From Marinibacterium sp050389775 (GTDB lineage Bacteria; Pseudomonadota; Alphaproteobacteria; Rhodobacterales; Rhodobacteraceae): a DNA stretch of 64,000 bases. Position 1 is the stretch's first letter. Each line of letters starts with the position of its first letter. The position numbers and the translations under genes were made by a program. This document shows positions 62,444-64,000 of the stretch, in pieces. The notes below the pieces were generated by a model. It ran no database searches and was not told where the DNA came from. It saw only the letters and a list, made by a program, of their open reading frames with translations. Location: contig NZ_CP177145.1 in assembly GCF_050389775.1 (NCBI RefSeq), positions 124,001 through 188,000 of the forward strand, given 5' to 3'.

Positions 62444-63421
62444 ATGCGGGCGCTCGTCTATCATCGCACGGGCCCCGCGCCGGACGTGCTGACCATCGAG
62501 GACCGCCCCCGGCCCGACCCCGGCCCGGGCGAGGTCCGCGTGCGCATCCATGCCTCGGGGGTCAATCCCCACGACACCAAGTTCCGCTCGGGTTGGACCG
62601 GCGGCATGCCGGACGGCGCGAGCATCGTGCCGCACAGCGACGGGGCCGGCGTGATCGAGGCCGTGGGCCCGGGCGTCGACCCGGCCCGGATCGGCGCCCG
62701 GGTCTTTGTCCTGAACGCGCCCCACGGCGCGGGCACGGCGGCCGAGGCGGTGATCCTGCCCGACAGCCACGCCCCGGCCCTGGCCGAGGGCTTCAGCTTT
62801 GCCGAGGGCGCCTGCCTGGGCGTGCCGGCCTACACGGCCTGGCTGGCCGTGCTGGGCGACGGGCCGGTCGAGGGCCAGGTCGTGCTGGTCCAGGGCGGCG
62901 GCGGGGCGGTGGGCCGGGTGGCCGTCGAACTCGCCAGCCTGTCGGGGGCCATCGTCATCGCCACCGGACGCAGCGGCCGCAGCCGGGCCGTGGCCGGCGC
63001 CCGGGGCGCGCGGCTGGTCCTGCCGGTCGAGTCGGCCATGGTGACCGAAGCCGTGATGGACCTGTCGCAGGGCCGTGGCGCCGCGCGCATCGTCGAGGTC
63101 GACTTTGCCGCCAACCAGGCCACCAACGCCGCGGCCATCGCGCCCCATGGCACGCTGGCCGCCTATTCCTGTTCGTCCGACCGCACGCCGATGCTCGATT
63201 ATTACGCCTTCGCCCGCAAGGCCGCCCGGCTGAGTTTTGTCCAGGGCCTGGCCCTGACCGACGCCGAACGCAGCGCCGCCACCGCCGCCCTGTCGGCCCA
63301 TTTCGCCCGGGGCGCCCTGCGCCCCGACATCGCCGCCACCTTCCCGCTTGCCCAAGCCGCCGCCGCCCACTTGGCCGTGGAGGCCGGCGCCCCTGCCAAT
63401 GTCGTCGTCACGCTCGACTGA
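62444..63421 (+). CDS. NADPH:quinone reductase-like MDR protein
   Basis: A 325-residue zinc-free medium-chain reductase: GEVRVRIHASGVNPHDTK (about 27-44), nucleotide loop VQGGGGAVGRVAVELA (about 150-165) and VIATGRSGRSRA, whose basic residues suggest NADPH. Its start follows the M28 stop after 3 bases, so it is co-transcribed. It has similarity in layout, but not close identity, to the MDR protein at 1319-2308. Its role in ring-amide catabolism is unclear; reduction of an unsaturated intermediate would fit. Confidence 0.87.
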   Translation: MRALVYHRTGPAPDVLTIEDRPRPDPGPGEVRVRIHASGVNPHDTKFRSGWTGGMPDGASIVPHSDGAGVIEAVGPGVDPARIGARVFVLNAPHGAGTAAEAVILPDSHAPALAEGFSFAEGACLGVPAYTAWLAVLGDGPVEGQVVLVQGGGGAVGRVAVELASLSGAIVIATGRSGRSRAVAGARGARLVLPVESAMVTEAVMDLSQGRGAARIVEVDFAANQATNAAAIAPHGTLAAYSCSSDRTPMLDYYAFARKAARLSFVQGLALTDAERSAATAALSAHFARGALRPDIAATFPLAQAAAAHLAVEAGAPANVVVTLD

Positions 63422-63449
63422 GCGGCCGACCCGAACCCCCGAGGACCCG

Positions 63450-64000
63450 ATGCCACTGGACAAACCATCCGCCACGCTCTGCGACCCCGTCACGCTGGAA
63501 ATCATCCGGGGCGCCATCATGGCCACCCAGCGCGAAATGGAAGCGCTGATCGAACGCACGGCCATCTCGGCCTTCATCCGCGAGAAGAAGGACTTCTATA
63601 CCGCGCTTTTCGATGGCAACGGCACCATGGCCGTGGGCTCGATGGTGCCGATCTTCGGTGACCTGACCGGCCCGGTCTTCGAACATTTCCCGCGCGAGAC
63701 GATGAAGCCCGGCGATCTCTACTGGTACAACGATTGCTACGGCTCCAAGGGCGCCGTGACCCATTCCAACGACCAGGTCCTGCTGGCCCCGGTCTTCTGC
63801 GACGGCGTGCTGTCGGCCTTTGTCATGTCCTGGGCCCATTTCGCCGATATCGGCGGGCTGATGCCCGGCTCGATCAGCCCCGATGCCACCTCGATCTACC
63901 AGGAAGGCATCATCGTGCCGCCGACCAAGCTGATCGACGCAGGTGTGACCAATGAGACCGCCCTGGCGATCTTTCACCGCAACTCGCGCTATCCCGAACA
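63450..64000 (+). CDS. Second hydantoinase B-type subunit (3' end cut by window edge)
   Basis: The first 183 residues of a HyuB-family protein, open to the window edge. Marks: LEIIRGAIMATQREMEALIERTAIS, split after the first helix, YWYNDCYGSKGAVTHSND where the first HyuB has NDPWIGAGHAPD, and SWAHFADIGGLMPGS. The start is typical of HyuB without the long Ala/Pro-rich leader of the copy at 52988. GAGGACCC precedes the ATG. It belongs to the operon starting with the M28-like gene. A matching HyuA may follow outside the window. Confidence 0.88.
   Translation, partial: MPLDKPSATLCDPVTLEIIRGAIMATQREMEALIERTAISAFIREKKDFYTALFDGNGTMAVGSMVPIFGDLTGPVFEHFPRETMKPGDLYWYNDCYGSKGAVTHSNDQVLLAPVFCDGVLSAFVMSWAHFADIGGLMPGSISPDATSIYQEGIIVPPTKLIDAGVTNETALAIFHRNSRYPE

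Overview
The window is about 64 kb of GC-rich (roughly two-thirds G+C by eye), tightly packed bacterial chromosome. Gene content and the familiar look of SucCD, the IrrE-type XRE regulator, TRAP/TTT transporters and the DUF1127 protein point to an alphaproteobacterium of the Rhodobacteraceae/Paracoccaceae type. I cannot name a species. I found no rRNA, tRNA, insertion sequence, phage gene or CRISPR array.

Region 1 (1-34.8 kb) is a one-carbon/oxalate island. It starts with a truncated NhaA antiporter, then an operon for a divergent succinyl-CoA-synthetase-like CoA ligase pair plus a quinone oxidoreductase. Divergent from that is a LysR regulator followed by an NAD-linked formate dehydrogenase (fused NuoE/NuoF-type beta subunit, Mo/W alpha subunit). 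PEP carboxylase, a second, canonical SucC/SucD pair and an isochorismatase-fold hydrolase lie on the minus strand. A GntR regulator then heads a long plus-strand operon (16.3-27.2 kb): oxalyl-CoA decarboxylase, formyl-CoA:oxalate CoA-transferase, a 10-formyl-THF hydrolase-like formyltransferase, formate-THF ligase, a universal stress protein and a TctCBA transporter, closed by a strong terminator. An IrrE-type XRE regulator is divergent from a second plus-strand operon: a PanE2-like oxalyl-CoA reductase, serine hydroxymethyltransferase, serine-glyoxylate aminotransferase and hydroxypyruvate reductase; folD follows. Together these genes can import oxalate, activate it to oxalyl-CoA, split it between decarboxylation to formate (energy and C1-THF) and reduction to glyoxylate, and join glycine, C1-THF and PEP carboxylation in the serine cycle. 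Malyl-CoA lyase is not in the window.

Region 2 (34.8-41.3 kb) encodes glycine betaine demethylation: a Rieske oxygenase and its reductase, a divergent LysR regulator, and a two-domain dimethylglycine/sarcosine dehydrogenase with a THF-binding GcvT half. A 15-bp motif is shared upstream of the oxygenase and the dehydrogenase.

Region 3 (41.3-52.9 kb) is an accessory catabolic locus of unknown substrate: two IclR regulators, a DctPQM TRAP transporter, an SCP2-type thiolase, an acyl-CoA ligase, an SDR, a gamma-carbonic-anhydrase-like protein, and three proteins made of four DUF296 (PPC) domains. It contains the least-described biology in the window.

Region 4 (53.0-64.0 kb) is a hydantoinase/oxoprolinase-type locus: two M20 amidohydrolases with HyuA and HyuB in one overlapping operon, an IclR regulator, an unusual M28-like hydrolase, a quinone-oxidoreductase-like MDR protein and a second, truncated HyuB. 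A 27-bp operator-like element occurs in opposite orientations in front of both outward-reading operons.
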